A DNA stretch of 64,000 bases from Thermomonospora echinospora. Its GTDB lineage: Bacteria > Actinomycetota > Actinomycetes > Streptosporangiales > Streptosporangiaceae. A program made the translations under genes and the position numbers. Positions within the stretch are counted from its first letter, which is position 1. Every line of letters starts with the position of its first letter. Below are positions 1 to 9,866 of the stretch, piece by piece. Below the pieces are notes generated by a model. The model did not search any database, was not told the DNA's origin, and worked only from the letters and a program-made list of their open reading frames with translations. The stretch covers positions 1 through 64,000 of the forward strand of contig NZ_FNVO01000026.1 in the NCBI RefSeq assembly GCF_900108175.1. The letters run 5' to 3'.

Positions 1-1177
1 GGGTGGCGCCGGTGACGATCAGCTTGGCGATCAGGGAGTCGAACTCCTGCGGGACGGTGTGGCCCTCCTCATACCCGGAGTCCAGCCGCACCCCGGGACC
101 GGACGGCGGGCGCCAGGCCGACAGGGTGCCGACCGCCGGTAGGAAGCCCCGGCCCGCGTCCTCGGCGTTGATCCGGAACTCGATGGAGTGGCCGCGCATC
201 GGCGGGTCGCCGTAGCCGAGCTCCTCACCGTCGGCGATCCGGAACATCTCCCGGACCAGGTCGATGCCGGTGACCTCCTCGGTCACCGGGTGCTCGACCT
301 GCAGCCGGGTGTTGACCTCCAGGAACGAGATCGTCCCGTCCTGGCCCACCAGGAACTCACACGTACCCGCGCCCACATAGCCGGCCTCCTTGAGGATGGC
401 CTTGGAGGAGCCGTACAGCAGCGCGACCTGCTCATCGGTCAAGAACGGCGCCGGGGCCTCCTCGACCAGCTTCTGGTGGCGGCGCTGCAACGAGCAGTCG
501 CGGGTGGAGACCACCACCACGTTGCCGTGCCGGTCGGCCAGGCACTGGGTCTCCACGTGCCGAGGCCGGTCCAGGTAGCGCTCAACGAAGCACTCGCCGC
601 GGCCGAAGGCGGCCACCGCCTCGCGCACCGCCGACTCGTACAGCTCGGGGACCTCCTCCAGGGTGCGGGCGACCTTCAGGCCCCGCCCGCCGCCGCCGTA
701 GGCGGCCTTGATGGCGATGGGCAGCCCGTGCTCGCGGGCGAAGGCCACCACCTCCTCGGCCCCGGCCACCGGATCCTTGGTGCCGGCCACCAGCGGGGCG
801 CCCACCTTCTGCGCGATGTGCCGGGCCTGCACCTTGTCGCCCAGCGCCGTGATCGCCGCCGGCGGCGGACCGATCCAGGTCAGCCCGGCGGCCTGCACCG
901 CGGCCGCGAAGTCGGCGTTTTCGGCCAGGAAGCCGTAGCCGGGGTGCACCGCGTCCGCACCGGCCTCCGCCGCGATCTTCAAGATCTTGTCGATGTCCAG
1001 GTAGCTGTCGGCGGCCGTCCGGCCGCCCAGCGCGTACGCCTCGTCCGCGACCCGCACGTGCAGCGCGTCCAGATCCGGTTCGGCGTACACCGCCACGCTG
1101 GCCAGGCCGGCGTCGCGGCAGGCGCGAGCGATGCGTACAGCGATCTCGCCGCGGTTGGCAATCAGGACTTTGCGCAC
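1..1177 (-). CDS. acyl-CoA carboxylase alpha chain, biotin carboxylase part (3' end outside window)
   Basis: ATP-dependent carboxylation of biotin, the first half-reaction of malonyl-CoA (or methylmalonyl-CoA) formation. The GTG at 1177 follows an AAGGGGAG ribosome site and opens with [20 protein letters not shown], the classic N-terminal fold of biotin carboxylase. Further on are [10 protein letters not shown], the ATP-grasp glycine loop [10 protein letters not shown], the block [14 protein letters not shown] with catalytic Glu/Arg residues, and [11 protein letters not shown]. About 392 residues are present; the C-terminal part, usually carrying the BCCP domain with the biotinylated Lys, lies beyond base 1. 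It follows the minus-strand SDR by 64 bases, so the two are probably cotranscribed. The partner beta and epsilon chains lie at 13.8-15.7 kb. Assigned with high confidence from motifs; substrate preference (acetyl versus propionyl) is inferred from the polyketide context. Confidence 0.95.
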   Translation of the reverse strand, partial: MRKVLIANRGEIAVRIARACRDAGLASVAVYAEPDLDALHVRVADEAYALGGRTAADSYLDIDKILKIAAEAGADAVHPGYGFLAENADFAAAVQAAGLTWIGPPPAAITALGDKVQARHIAQKVGAPLVAGTKDPVAGAEEVVAFAREHGLPIAIKAAYGGGGRGLKVARTLEEVPELYESAVREAVAAFGRGECFVERYLDRPRHVETQCLADRHGNVVVVSTRDCSLQRRHQKLVEEAPAPFLTDEQVALLYGSSKAILKEAGYVGAGTCEFLVGQDGTISFLEVNTRLQVEHPVTEEVTGIDLVREMFRIADGEELGYGDPPMRGHSIEFRINAEDAGRGFLPAVGTLSAWRPPSGPGVRLDSGYEEGHTVPQEFDSLIAKLIVTGAT

Positions 1178-1241
1178 GTGCAACTCCCCTTCCTGCGCTC
1201 AATTCGCCGCCTTGCGCCTTACGGTTCGCCGCCTTACCGGC

Positions 1242-2072
1242 TCATCGCCGGGAGAGCAGCTTTTCGGTGAGGCGATGCAGCCGCGCCGCGTCCTCGGCGT
1301 CGAAAGACCCGTCGTCCAGGCTGATCGGACGGTCCTCCCACAGGGCGGTGAGCGGTTCGGCCGGCGGGTTGTCGATGACGTCGACGAGCGGGCCGGCGGA
1401 GTCCTCGGCGGACTTGGTAGCGCCCTGCTTCATCTGCTCGACCTGGGCCGCGGTCTCCGGGTCGAATTCACCGGCGAGGCCGGTGCGCGTACCACCGGGG
1501 AACTGCAGGACGTAACCGACGCCCTGGCCACCGTGCGCCGCGGCCCAGGAGACGCCGAGGAGGTTGTTGAGCTTGCCACCCTGGAACATCGCCTCCCAGC
1601 CGTTGTAGCCGTGCTCCAGCTCAAGGTCGTCCCAATGGATGCGGCCCGCCGCCACGCCCGGCCCCGCGACATTGAGGATCGCCGCCGCTCCGGCCCTGCG
1701 CATCGGTTCCACAAGGCCGTGGCTCAGCAGGAACCGGCTCAGGTAGTACAGCGCGAAGTTGTGTTCGAATCCCTCGGCGGTGACCCGACGGTAGGAGCGG
1801 AAGAACCGGGCGCACAGGACCAGGGCGTCGACGGTCGTGAAGGTGTCCCCGATCTCGTCGATGACCCGCTCGTTCTCGCCGACAAGGCTGAGATCGGCCG
1901 GTATGAAGAAAACCCGCTTTCCGGCCCCCTTGTTCTCCGACTCCTCGATGAAGCGTTCGCCCTTGGCCGGATCGGGGGCGATGACGAGGACGTTGTCCCC
2001 GCGGTCGCGACAGATGCGGGCCAGCGCCAGTCCGATGCCGGATGTCCCGCCCGTTACGACAATGTTCTTCAC
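1242..2072 (-). CDS. SDR-fold protein with altered catalytic residues
   Basis: Short-chain dehydrogenase/reductase fold of 276 residues. The GTG at 2072 is chosen over the upstream GTG at 2135 because it follows GAAGGGA at the right spacing and puts the nucleotide loop (VVTGGTSGIG) at the N-terminus as usual. The layout resembles the long retinol-dehydrogenase-like SDRs. At the expected YxxxK position the sequence is MFQGGKLNN, so Phe replaces the general-acid Tyr, while Lys is kept; the usual active-site Ser stretch reads LNVAGPGVA. It may therefore bind NAD(P) without normal redox catalysis, or use another chemistry. It precedes the biotin carboxylase gene and is transcribed away from the rest of the polyketide cluster. 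Role in the pathway unknown. Confidence 0.85.
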   Translation of the reverse strand: MKNIVVTGGTSGIGLALARICRDRGDNVLVIAPDPAKGERFIEESENKGAGKRVFFIPADLSLVGENERVIDEIGDTFTTVDALVLCARFFRSYRRVTAEGFEHNFALYYLSRFLLSHGLVEPMRRAGAAAILNVAGPGVAAGRIHWDDLELEHGYNGWEAMFQGGKLNNLLGVSWAAAHGGQGVGYVLQFPGGTRTGLAGEFDPETAAQVEQMKQGATKSAEDSAGPLVDVIDNPPAEPLTALWEDRPISLDDGSFDAEDAARLHRLTEKLLSRR

Positions 2073-3114
2073 CGGAATATCCCTTCGGTCGCCGAGCCGG
2101 GGGCGAGCCCTCGGCCGGCGTTCTGTCGGCGTCACCTATTTGTGGTGGTGACGGCAATGCTTGCAGAGCTTTCACGGTCGCCGCAAGAGGTTGGGACCGT
2201 TCGGTCCGTGATCTGTGGCGAGGCCGTAGGGACGGCGGATCCGGGAGCGTTTAGGGTTTCAGCACTGGATTGCCGGCCCTGCCCAAAAAAGGAGGCTGAG
2301 CGGTGGAGGCCATCGGACCACCGGCGGTTCGGCCGTCGCGGCGCAGGTCGGTGCTCGTGTCGTGGCGCGGATGTCCGCGCCGACCGATCGAACCGGCTCG
2401 GGTCGCCGGCGCATCGCCGTATCGGCCCGCGTCGCCACTACGCTCGCCCCCACCCGAAAGGGCCGGCCATACTACCCTGAAAGGATTCATCCGGAAGATG
2501 AACCGAAAGCCGGCGGGTGCATCGTTCCCGGCGCGGCGCACCTCGCCGGCCATCCGCATGCAATGGGACGACCAGGCAGGCCGCACCTCCACGCCTCCAC
2601 GCCACCGCCGGCGCACCCGATACCACCGTGCCGCACTCCACGGCGAAACCGCTGCTCAGCGCCTACTGCAAGCGTTCCCCGGCGTTCGCGGCGGGGCACG
2701 GGATCACCCTCAAGGCGACGGGACACCCCCCATGGCGTCGCGAGTGATGCAAGTCACCCATTTCGGGCATACGTGCCACCCTGACGCAACACTTGACTTT
2801 TCCTACCAAGTTGGTAGGCTACCTAAAATATTGGCGCAGACCTCCCGAATCCAACCCCCTCCATCGGGGTCGCGGACGATGGCGTACCCGGTTCGGGAAT
2901 TCCGGCTGGTCGACACCGGCCTCCCCTCCCCCTTCAGGTGAGTGGCCTGCGCCACATGACAAGTGTTCTGATCACATATGACCCCAAGGGGCGGAATCCA
3001 TGTGTCACATGTGAGCCTCCTCAATGATCGGACGGGCCACCCCGCCCTGGCTGTCTTGGGCGCCGTCTCCCAATGGTCGCGCCGAGCTTAGCTAACTGAT
3101 GGGGACACAAGATC
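2073..3114. other. 1.04-kb non-coding region between divergent genes
   Basis: No convincing gene. Open frames here are Arg/Pro/Ser-rich and overlap each other on all strands, without recognisable domains. The region must carry the promoters for the minus-strand SDR/biotin carboxylase pair and the plus-strand LuxR gene, and it contains the palindromic promoter described at 2793-2820. A small inverted repeat, TTCATC-N5-GATGAA, lies at 2486-2502. Confidence 0.6.
2793..2820 (+). promoter_or_regulatory. candidate promoter overlapped by a perfect 17-bp palindrome
   Basis: TTGACT (2793-2798) and TAGGCT (2815-2820), 16 bases apart, make a plausible -35/-10 pair. The spacer is filled by CCTACCAA-G-TTGGTAGG (2802-2818), a perfect palindrome of the kind bound by TetR- or MarR-family dimers. 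A repressor sitting there would block RNA polymerase. The LuxR gene begins about 295 bases downstream; the palindrome could also serve the minus-strand SDR. Confidence 0.55.
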
Positions 3115-4470
3115 ATGATCGGAAGACAACAAACAACCGCGGAAGCGGCTGGGAAACACGAAGAAGCACGCAGGGAACGACGGTTTCCCGCACCCAGGCC
3201 ACAACGGGGCATCGGCCGCAGAGGCGGCGCCGCCGGGCGCCGCGAGCCGGTGGCCGGCTATATGCCGGGTATTGCCCGCTTTGATGAGGGCTGCCCTGTG
3301 TTGTGCGCGGCGGCCCGCCGCATCGAGACCGCTACGCTCGGCCGGCAGATGCGCGGCACGGTGGTCGAGGAGGTGGAACGGGCCCTCAACGCGGGCGAGC
3401 CGCATGTGAACCCGGACGCCATGTGGCTCACGCTGCTCGCCCTGCACTACACCGGCGACTTCGACGCCGTGAAGGCCTACTGCGACGAGCTGTCCCGGGA
3501 TCCGGACTGGATGCGCGCGTCCCGGCGCCGGGAACTGGTGCTGATGATGCGGGCCCGCGTCGCCCTGGAGGGCAGGGCGATGGGGTCGGCCGCGGAAATG
3601 CTCAGGTCGGTGCTCGCCGACATGGGGCCGGGACCGCTGCGGACCCTGGCGGTCGCGTGGCTGATCGAGTCGCTGGTCCGCGCCGGCGAGTTCGACCAGG
3701 CGCACGAGGTGCTGCTCGCGCACGGGTTGACCGGCCGACTGGCCTGCGGCACGGCGGAGCGCGCGCACGTCCTGGCGGCGCGCGGGAACCTGCGCCTGGC
3801 CACGGGGCACTTCCAGCTCGGCCTCGACGACTACCTGGCGTGCGGCCGCCTGCTGAAGTCGCTCAACGTCGCCAACCCGGCGGTGATCCCGTGGCGTTCC
3901 ATGGCGGCGTTGGGGGCGCTGGCGACGCACCGCTGCGACCTGGCACGCGTCCTGGCCGAAGAAGAACTGGTCGCGGCCAGGAGATGGGGGTCACCGCGCG
4001 CCATCGGCGCCGCGCTGCACGCTCTCGCCCTGGCGCGTCGGGACGAGTCCTCGGCGGCCATGCTGGAGGAGGCGGTGGAGCTCCTGTATCTGGCGCAGGC
4101 CGGGACGGAGTTGATTCAAGCACTTTACGACCTCGGCACGTTGCGTATCCAGCAAGGGAACGTTCCTGAGGGGCGGACCGGGCTGGCCGCCGCCGCGGCG
4201 GTGGCGCGCGAGTGCGGCAGCGCGTACTGGACGGCCCGGACCGAGACGGCCCTGGCCAGATCCGGTGAGGGCAACGCCGCCCAGGCCCTCACCCCACAGG
4301 AGGCACGGGTCGCCAACCTCGCCCGCGCGGGGTACAGCAACCGCAAAATCGCCGAAACGCTCTTCCTGACCGTCCGCACGGTCGAGTTCCATCTGTCCAG
4401 CGTCTACCGCAAACTCGGCATTTCCGGACGGCGTGAACTTTCCGCGGTGCTCAGCCTCACCATCTCCTAG
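3115..4470 (+). CDS. LuxR-family transcriptional regulator with helical-repeat N-terminus
   Basis: 451 residues. The C-terminus (about 390-451) is a GerE/LuxR helix-turn-helix: LTPQEARVANLARAGYSNRK followed by IAETLFLTVRTVEFHLSSVY and KLGISGRREL. The preceding 350 residues are alpha-helical, Ala/Leu-rich, TPR-like repeats resembling the C-terminal half of large LAL-type (MalT-like) regulators, but no Walker A/B AAA domain is present. The first 50 residues look poorly conserved, so the true start may lie later, for example the ATG near 3262; 3115 is kept because no alternative has a better ribosome site. Placed directly before the polyketide core, it is a candidate pathway activator. A strong hairpin follows the stop codon. 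Confidence 0.85.
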   Translation: MIGRQQTTAEAAGKHEEARRERRFPAPRPQRGIGRRGGAAGRREPVAGYMPGIARFDEGCPVLCAAARRIETATLGRQMRGTVVEEVERALNAGEPHVNPDAMWLTLLALHYTGDFDAVKAYCDELSRDPDWMRASRRRELVLMMRARVALEGRAMGSAAEMLRSVLADMGPGPLRTLAVAWLIESLVRAGEFDQAHEVLLAHGLTGRLACGTAERAHVLAARGNLRLATGHFQLGLDDYLACGRLLKSLNVANPAVIPWRSMAALGALATHRCDLARVLAEEELVAARRWGSPRAIGAALHALALARRDESSAAMLEEAVELLYLAQAGTELIQALYDLGTLRIQQGNVPEGRTGLAAAAAVARECGSAYWTARTETALARSGEGNAAQALTPQEARVANLARAGYSNRKIAETLFLTVRTVEFHLSSVYRKLGISGRRELSAVLSLTIS

Positions 4471-4540
4471 CTCCCACAGTGACGTAGCAGCTCCATAGGC
4501 ACCCCATAATGTCGTAGCTCCCCGAGCACGGCCCACATAT

Positions 4541-4582
4541 CCCAAGGCCCCATCCGCCCATTCGGACGGATGGGGCCTTGGG
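4541..4582 (+). terminator. transcription terminator hairpin
   Basis: Perfect 16-bp inverted repeat: CCCAAGGCCCCATCCG at 4541-4556 and its complement at 4567-4582, with a 10-base loop. It lies 70 bases after the LuxR stop. No T-run follows, as is common in actinomycetes. The 60 bases before it carry imprecise repeats of GTAGC(AG)CTCC. Confidence 0.8.
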
Positions 4583-4721
4583 CTGCGCGCAGACAAGCCG
4601 CTGTGGCCCTACCGTAGATTCGTTCGCCGCCTCTTGTGAGGGGTGTAGGGGCATGCCAGAGTCAAGGCATTGATCCGGGAACTCGACGATAAACCCTTCC
4701 CCCCGGCAATAGAGGTTCCCC

Positions 4722-5147
4722 ATGCTCCAGCAGAACACGACAAAGCGGCTCGGTTATTGGCTGCTGCACCTGCACCAGTTGTTCGATGCGGCCACCGGCG
4801 CCGCGCTGGCGGACGAGAAACTGACCCGCCGGCAGTGGCAGGTCCTGCACGCGCTCAGCATCGACGTGGACACTGTCGCCGGCCTGGACGACGCGTTCGC
4901 CCCCTTCCTGGCCGTCGACGGCGACACCTCGTACCGGCCCATCGTGGACGAGTTCGTCGAGCGCGGATGGGTCACCGACGACGGCGGTACGCTCACGCTC
5001 ACCGCGGCGGGCACGGCAGCGCACGAACGCGCCGAAACGCTCGTGAACGCGCACGCGGCCACATCACTCGCCGGAATCAGCGAAAGCGAATTCCTCGCCG
5101 CCAACGACGTGCTGGCACGGATCGCCCGCAACATCGAGAACACGTGA
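4722..5147 (+). CDS. MarR-type winged-helix regulator
   Basis: 141 residues; ATG preceded by AGAGG. The protein begins with a helix (LGYWLLHLHQLFDAATGAAL), continues with LTRRQWQVLHALS, the usual helix 2-3 of MarR proteins, and has a wing-like stretch RGWVTDDGGTLTLTAAG before a C-terminal dimerisation helix. Length and layout match the MarR/winged-helix group. It stands 61 bases upstream of the FAD monooxygenase and is read the same way, so it may autoregulate and control the polyketide operon in response to a phenolic intermediate. Ligand and operator are not evident from sequence. Confidence 0.75.
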   Translation: MLQQNTTKRLGYWLLHLHQLFDAATGAALADEKLTRRQWQVLHALSIDVDTVAGLDDAFAPFLAVDGDTSYRPIVDEFVERGWVTDDGGTLTLTAAGTAAHERAETLVNAHAATSLAGISESEFLAANDVLARIARNIENT

Positions 5148-5208
5148 GAAAGCGCCGCACGCCCACCGGTTTTCGCCGGACCTACAGCCTCCCTCACTGG
5201 AGATCCGC

Positions 5209-6669
5209 ATGGACGCTTCCGTAATCGTCATCGGTGCCGGGCCGACCGGGCTCATGCTGGCCGGAGAACTGCGCCTGGCCGGGACAGACGTCATCGTGCT
5301 GGACCGACTGGGCGCGCGCTCCGGGCAGTCCCGCGCCATCGGATTCACCATCCGCACGATGGAGGTCCTCGACCAGCGGGGGCTGTTGCCGCGATTCGGG
5401 GGCATTGAGACCGTTTACGCCGGGCATTTCGGCGGGCTCCCCCTGGATTTGGGACTGCTGGACTCGACACACGGCGCGGCCCACAACGTACCCCAGAACA
5501 TCACCGAGGCCGTGCTGGAGGGCTGGGCCCGGCAGTTGGGCGCCGATATCCGGCGCGGTCAGGAATTCACCGGTTTCGTCGAGGACGGCACCGGGGTGAC
5601 CGTCACCTTGCGTGACGGCCCGGCGCTGCGATGCCGGTACCTGGTCGGCTGCGACGGCGGGCGCAGCACGGTGCGCCGGATCGGTGGATTCGACTTCCCC
5701 GGGACGTCCGCCACCACCGAGCTGTTCCTCGCCGACATCCGCGGCCTGGAACTGGCGCCGCGCACGGCCGGTGCGCAGACCCCCAACGGCATGGCGATGG
5801 TGGCGCGGCTGTCCGACGGCGTCCACCGCATCGTCGTCGCCGAGCGGGGCATCCCACCGCGGGATCGGACCGGCCCGCCAGAGTTCGCCGAGGTCGCCGA
5901 CGTCTGGAAGCGGGTGGCGGGCTCCGACATCTCCACAGCGAAGCCGGTGTGGGTCAGCGCCTTCGGTGACGCGGCCCGCCAGGTCACCGAGTACCGGCGC
6001 GGGCGGGTCCTGCTGGCCGGCGACGCCGCACACATCCACCTGCCGGCCGGCGGGCAGGGCATGAACACCGGCCTCCAGGACGCGGTGAACCTGGGCTGGA
6101 AGCTGGCCGCCGTCGTGCGCGGGCGAGCCCCCGGAACGCTGCTGGACACCTACCACGACGAGCGGCACGAGGTCGGCCGCGCACTGCTGGCCAACACCCG
6201 CGCACAGGGGGCGTTGCTGCTGGGCGGCAACGACGCGGTGCCGCTCCGCGACGTCCTAGGCGACCTGCTCGGCTCCGCGGAGGCGCAGCGACTGCTCGGC
6301 GCCCGGGTCAGCGGCCTGGACATCACCTACGACATGGGCCGCGGCCGGCATCCTCTGCTCGGCGCGCGCATGCCGCTCATCCGCCTGGACCGCGCGGGCC
6401 GCGGCACCGGCAGCGCCGAGTTGCTGCACACCGGGCGCGGCGTGCTTCTCGATCTGGCCGACAACCGGACCCTGCGGCGGCGCGCCCGACCGTGGCGCGA
6501 CCGGATCGACATCGTGACGGCGACGCCGCGCGGGAACGACGCGGCCGACGCCCTGGCGGACACCACCGCGTTGCTGCTGCGGCCCGACGGCCATGTCGCC
6601 TGGGCCGCGCCCGGAACCGATGACGATCTGCGCACCGCCCTGGACCGCTGGTTCGGGCCGGGCCGATAA
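5209..6669 (+). CDS. FAD-dependent aromatic monooxygenase (UrdE/PgaE-like)
   Basis: Class A flavoprotein hydroxylase, 486 residues, expected to oxidise the polycyclic aromatic polyketide using NAD(P)H and O2. Seen: the FAD Rossmann loop [17 protein letters not shown] at the N-terminus, the middle-domain motif [13 protein letters not shown] (DG motif), and the second FAD motif [20 protein letters not shown] near residue 265-285, followed by [17 protein letters not shown]. The C-terminal 120 residues fit the thioredoxin-like tail of this family. In angucycline pathways the enzyme at this position (UrdE, PgaE) performs C-12/C-12b hydroxylation; that exact role is inferred from gene order. It is followed by the cyclase after 18 bases. 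Confidence 0.92.
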   Translation: MDASVIVIGAGPTGLMLAGELRLAGTDVIVLDRLGARSGQSRAIGFTIRTMEVLDQRGLLPRFGGIETVYAGHFGGLPLDLGLLDSTHGAAHNVPQNITEAVLEGWARQLGADIRRGQEFTGFVEDGTGVTVTLRDGPALRCRYLVGCDGGRSTVRRIGGFDFPGTSATTELFLADIRGLELAPRTAGAQTPNGMAMVARLSDGVHRIVVAERGIPPRDRTGPPEFAEVADVWKRVAGSDISTAKPVWVSAFGDAARQVTEYRRGRVLLAGDAAHIHLPAGGQGMNTGLQDAVNLGWKLAAVVRGRAPGTLLDTYHDERHEVGRALLANTRAQGALLLGGNDAVPLRDVLGDLLGSAEAQRLLGARVSGLDITYDMGRGRHPLLGARMPLIRLDRAGRGTGSAELLHTGRGVLLDLADNRTLRRRARPWRDRIDIVTATPRGNDAADALADTTALLLRPDGHVAWAAPGTDDDLRTALDRWFGPGR

Positions 6670-6687
6670 CCATCGAGAAGAGGAACG

Positions 6688-7014
6688 ATGCACAGCACCC
6701 TGATCGTGGCCAGAATGGCCGCCTCCTCGGCGGACAAGGTCGCCGGGCTCTTCGCCGACTTCGACCAGACCGATATGCCGAACCGGATGGGCACCCGACG
6801 GCGGCAGCTCTTCGAGTTCAACGGCCTGTACTTCCATCTTCAGGACTTCGACGAGGACAACGGCGGCGCGCTGATCGAAGAGGCCAAGACCGATCCGCGG
6901 TTCGTCCAGATCAGCGAGGACCTCAAGCCCTACATCACCGCCTACGACCCGCAGACGTGGCGCTCCCCCAAGGACGCCATGGCCCGCCGGTTCTATGCGT
7001 GGAGCGCACGATGA
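6688..7014 (+). CDS. TcmI-type polyketide cyclase
   Basis: 108 residues, the typical size of the small ferredoxin-like cyclases of the TcmI family, which close a late ring of the poly-beta-ketone. Recognisable features are the start HSTLIVARM, the middle [20 protein letters not shown] and the tail [13 protein letters not shown], which recurs in this family. ATG is preceded by GAAGAGGAACG. Its stop overlaps the KS-alpha start (ATGA), showing translational coupling. In angucycline clusters the gene at this position (UrdF/PgaF) shapes the fourth, angular ring; by gene order the same is inferred here. Confidence 0.92.
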   Translation: MHSTLIVARMAASSADKVAGLFADFDQTDMPNRMGTRRRQLFEFNGLYFHLQDFDEDNGGALIEEAKTDPRFVQISEDLKPYITAYDPQTWRSPKDAMARRFYAWSAR

Positions 7015-8291
7015 GCGGTGGGCACGTCCGGCGGCCGGTGATCACCGGTGTGGGGGTGACCGCACCGGGCGGCGTGGGCGTCAAGGAGTTCTGGAAGCTG
7101 CTCACCGATGGGCGGACCGCCACGCGCCGGATCTCCTTCTTCGACCCGTCCCCTTTTCGTTCCCAGGTCGCCGCCGAGGCCGACCTCGACGCGGAGCTGT
7201 CCGGGCTGACCCCGCAGGAGACGCGGCGGATGGACCGCGCGGCCCAGTTCGCCGTGGTCACCGCGCGCGAGGCGGTGGCCGACAGCGGGCTGGACTTCGC
7301 GGGGCTCCCCCCGCACCGCACCGGCGTGACCGTGGGCAGCGCGGTGGGCGCGACCATGGGGCTGGACCAGGAGTACCGCACCGTCAGCGACGGCGGCCGG
7401 CTGGAACTGGTCGACCACACCTACGCGGTGCCGCACCTCTACAACTACATGGTGCCCAGCTCGTTCGCGACGGAGGTCGCCTGGGCCGTGGGCGCGGAGG
7501 GGCCGGCCACGGTGGTCTCCACCGGCTGCACCTCCGGGCTGGACGCGATCGGCTACGCCGCCGACCTCATCCGGGAGGGCTCGGCCGACGTGGTGGTCGC
7601 CGGGGCGACCGACGCCCCCATCTCCCCCATCACGCTGGCCTGCTTCGACGCGATCAAGGCGACGACCCCGCGCAACGACGACCCCGAGCACGCCTCCCGC
7701 CCGTTCGACGCCACCCGCAACGGATTCGTCCTGGGCGAGGGGGCCGCGATGTTCGTCCTGGAGGACCTGGACGGCGCCCGGGCGCGCGGAGCGACGATCT
7801 ACGCCGAGGTCGCCGGGTTCGCGACGCGGTCCAACGCCTTCCACATGACCGGTCTGCGCCCCGACGGCCGGGAGATGGCCGAGGCCATCCGCGTCGCGCT
7901 GGACGCGGCCCGGCTGGCCCCCGAGGACATCGACTACATCAACGCGCACGGCTCGGGCACCAAGCAGAACGACCGGCACGAGACCGCCGCGTTCAAGCGC
8001 AGCCTCGGCGAGCACGCCTACCGCACGCCGGTCAGCTCCATCAAGTCGATGATCGGGCACTCGCTGGGCGCCATCGGATCGATCGAGGTCGCCGCCTCGA
8101 TCCTGGCGATGACGCACGACGTGGTGCCGCCGACGGCCAACCTGCACCACCCGGACCCGGAGTGCGACCTGGACTACGTGCCGCTGACCGCCAGGGAGCA
8201 GCGGGTCGACGCGGTGCTGTCGGTCGGCAGCGGGTTCGGCGGGTTCCAGAGCGCGATCGTGCTGGCCGATCCGGAGCGGAGCGGCGCATGA
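7011..8291 (+). CDS. type II PKS ketosynthase, KS-alpha
   Basis: Chain-extending ketosynthase subunit, 426 residues. The ATG at 7011 overlaps the cyclase stop and begins [20 protein letters not shown]. The catalytic triad is present: Cys173 in [16 protein letters not shown], His313 in [13 protein letters not shown] and His350 in [32 protein letters not shown] and SGFGGFQSA are also family hallmarks. It forms a heterodimer with the next gene product and condenses malonyl units on the ACP. It also overlaps that gene by four bases, as in nearly all type II clusters. Confidence 0.98.
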   Translation: MSGGHVRRPVITGVGVTAPGGVGVKEFWKLLTDGRTATRRISFFDPSPFRSQVAAEADLDAELSGLTPQETRRMDRAAQFAVVTAREAVADSGLDFAGLPPHRTGVTVGSAVGATMGLDQEYRTVSDGGRLELVDHTYAVPHLYNYMVPSSFATEVAWAVGAEGPATVVSTGCTSGLDAIGYAADLIREGSADVVVAGATDAPISPITLACFDAIKATTPRNDDPEHASRPFDATRNGFVLGEGAAMFVLEDLDGARARGATIYAEVAGFATRSNAFHMTGLRPDGREMAEAIRVALDAARLAPEDIDYINAHGSGTKQNDRHETAAFKRSLGEHAYRTPVSSIKSMIGHSLGAIGSIEVAASILAMTHDVVPPTANLHHPDPECDLDYVPLTAREQRVDAVLSVGSGFGGFQSAIVLADPERSGA

Positions 8292-9526
8292 CCACGGCGA
8301 CGTGGGTCACCGGGCTCGCCGTGGCGGCTCCGACCGGGCTGACCGTTGAGGAGTACTGGGCGGCCACGCTTGCCGGGCGCAGCGCCATCGGTCCGGTGAC
8401 CCGTTTCGACGCCTCGTCCTACCCGGCGCGGCTGGCCGGTGAGATCACCGGCTTCGCCGCCGAGGAGCACCTGCCCAGCCGGCTGCTGCCGCAGACCGAC
8501 CGGATGACGCAGCTCGCGCTGGCCGGCAGCGACTGGGCGTTCGCCAACGCGGGGGTGGACCCGGCGCAGCTCCCCGAGTTCGACATCGGGGTCATCACCG
8601 CCAGCCATTCCGGCGGGTTCGAGTTCGGGCAGAACGAGCTGCGTGCGCTGTGGAGCAAGGGCGGCCGGTACGTCAGCGCCTACCAGTCGTTCGCCTGGTT
8701 TTACGCGGTCAACAGCGGCCAGATCTCCATCCGCCACGGCCTGCGCGGGCCGAGCAGCGTCGTGGTCAGCGACCAGGCGGGCGGTCTCGACGCGGTCGCG
8801 CAGGCGCGCCGGCAGATCCGCAAGGGCACCCCCATGGTGATCAGCGGCGCGGTCGACGCCTCCCTCTGCCCGTGGGGGTGGGTCGCCCAGCTCACCAGCG
8901 GCCGGCTCAGCACAAGGGACGACCCCGGGCGGGCCTACCTGCCGTTCGACGACGACGCGGCCGGCCACGTCCCCGGCGAGGGCGGCGCGCTGCTGGTGCT
9001 GGAAAGCGCCGAGCACGCTCGCACGCGCGGCGCCGGGCGGGTCTACGGGGAGATCGCCGGCTACGCGGCCACCACCGATCCCCGGCGGGGCAGTGGCCGG
9101 GAGCCGACCCTGCGGAACGCCATCGAAGGAGCGCTCGCCGACGCCGGGGTGGAGCCCGCCGACATCGGGGCGGTGTTCGCCGACGCCGCCGCCGTGCCCG
9201 AACTCGACCGCGTCGAGGCGGAGGCCATCGCCAAGGTCTTCGGACCGTCCGCCGTACCGGTGACCGCACCGAAGACGATGACCGGCCGCCTGTACTCCGG
9301 GGCGGCGCCGCTGGACCTCGCCGCCGCGTTCCTGGCCCTGCGGGACGGGGTGATCCCGCCGACGATCAACATCCGGCCGTCCCGCCGCTACGACCTCGAC
9401 CTGGTCACCGGGGCTCCCCGCGCGGCGCCGCTGCGCTGCGTCCTGGTCGTCGCGCGCGGCCACGGCGGGCTCAACTCCGCCATGGTCGTGCGGGCCGTCG
9501 ACCGCCCCGCTCCCCCGAACCGCTGA
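8288..9526 (+). CDS. type II PKS chain length factor, KS-beta
   Basis: 412 residues, homologous to KS-alpha, but Gln163 replaces the nucleophilic Cys ([11 protein letters not shown]), the mark of chain length factors. The segment [20 protein letters not shown] is also typical. It pairs with KS-alpha, takes part in initiation by malonyl-ACP decarboxylation and sets chain length. Chain length cannot be read safely without a phylogeny; a decaketide would be expected if the product is an angucycline. ATGA overlap with KS-alpha. Confidence 0.97.
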   Translation: MTTATWVTGLAVAAPTGLTVEEYWAATLAGRSAIGPVTRFDASSYPARLAGEITGFAAEEHLPSRLLPQTDRMTQLALAGSDWAFANAGVDPAQLPEFDIGVITASHSGGFEFGQNELRALWSKGGRYVSAYQSFAWFYAVNSGQISIRHGLRGPSSVVVSDQAGGLDAVAQARRQIRKGTPMVISGAVDASLCPWGWVAQLTSGRLSTRDDPGRAYLPFDDDAAGHVPGEGGALLVLESAEHARTRGAGRVYGEIAGYAATTDPRRGSGREPTLRNAIEGALADAGVEPADIGAVFADAAAVPELDRVEAEAIAKVFGPSAVPVTAPKTMTGRLYSGAAPLDLAAAFLALRDGVIPPTINIRPSRRYDLDLVTGAPRAAPLRCVLVVARGHGGLNSAMVVRAVDRPAPPNR

Positions 9527-9586
9527 CGACCCCGGTCTCCGAAACGGACGTCCACGAAAGAACCCCCGAGAAAGGCAGGACCACAC

Positions 9587-9847
9587 ATGCCCCGAAGTCA
9601 GTTCACGTTGGACGAGCTCAGGACCGTCCTGCGGGAGGCGGCCGGAACGGACGAGGGCGTCGACCTCGACGGGGACATCATCGACGTCTCGTTCGACGCC
9701 CTCGGCTACGAGTCCCTCGCGCTGCTGGAGACGGCCAGCCGCATCGAACGCGACCACGGCATCAGCCTCGATGAGGAGGCGCTGGTGGCAGCGAAGACCC
9801 CGCGCGAGCTGATCGACCTGGTCAACGCCCACCTGGCCGCCGCCTGA
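9587..9847 (+). CDS. acyl carrier protein
   Basis: 86 residues, acidic. The phosphopantetheine site is Ser43 in FDALGYESLALLETASRIE; angucycline ACPs usually read GYDSLALLE, so Glu for Asp before Ser is a mild departure. It carries the growing polyketide. RBS-like AGAAAGGCAGG precedes the ATG. It sits in the conserved place after KS-beta, 60 bases downstream. Confidence 0.97.
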   Translation: MPRSQFTLDELRTVLREAAGTDEGVDLDGDIIDVSFDALGYESLALLETASRIERDHGISLDEEALVAAKTPRELIDLVNAHLAAA

Positions 9848-9866
9848 ACGATCTAGAGGAGCTCTC

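Noticed and set aside
188-1270. 360-codon plus-strand frame across the biotin carboxylase gene
   Set aside because: It is the antisense of a gene with unmistakable biotin carboxylase motifs; its His/Arg/Gly/Asp-rich composition is typical of shadow frames in GC-rich DNA.
2303-2941. 212-codon plus-strand frame with a good-looking ribosome site (AAAAAAGGAGG before GTG)
   Set aside because: The protein is Arg/Pro/Ser-rich with no domain, other frames are equally open, and it runs through the promoter palindrome at 2802-2818. A chance ribosome-like site in a long intergenic region is more likely.
6995-8287. Extension of the chain length factor frame far upstream inside KS-alpha
   Set aside because: The conserved start and the ATGA overlap at 8288 fix the real start; the upstream part is out-of-frame KS-alpha sequence.
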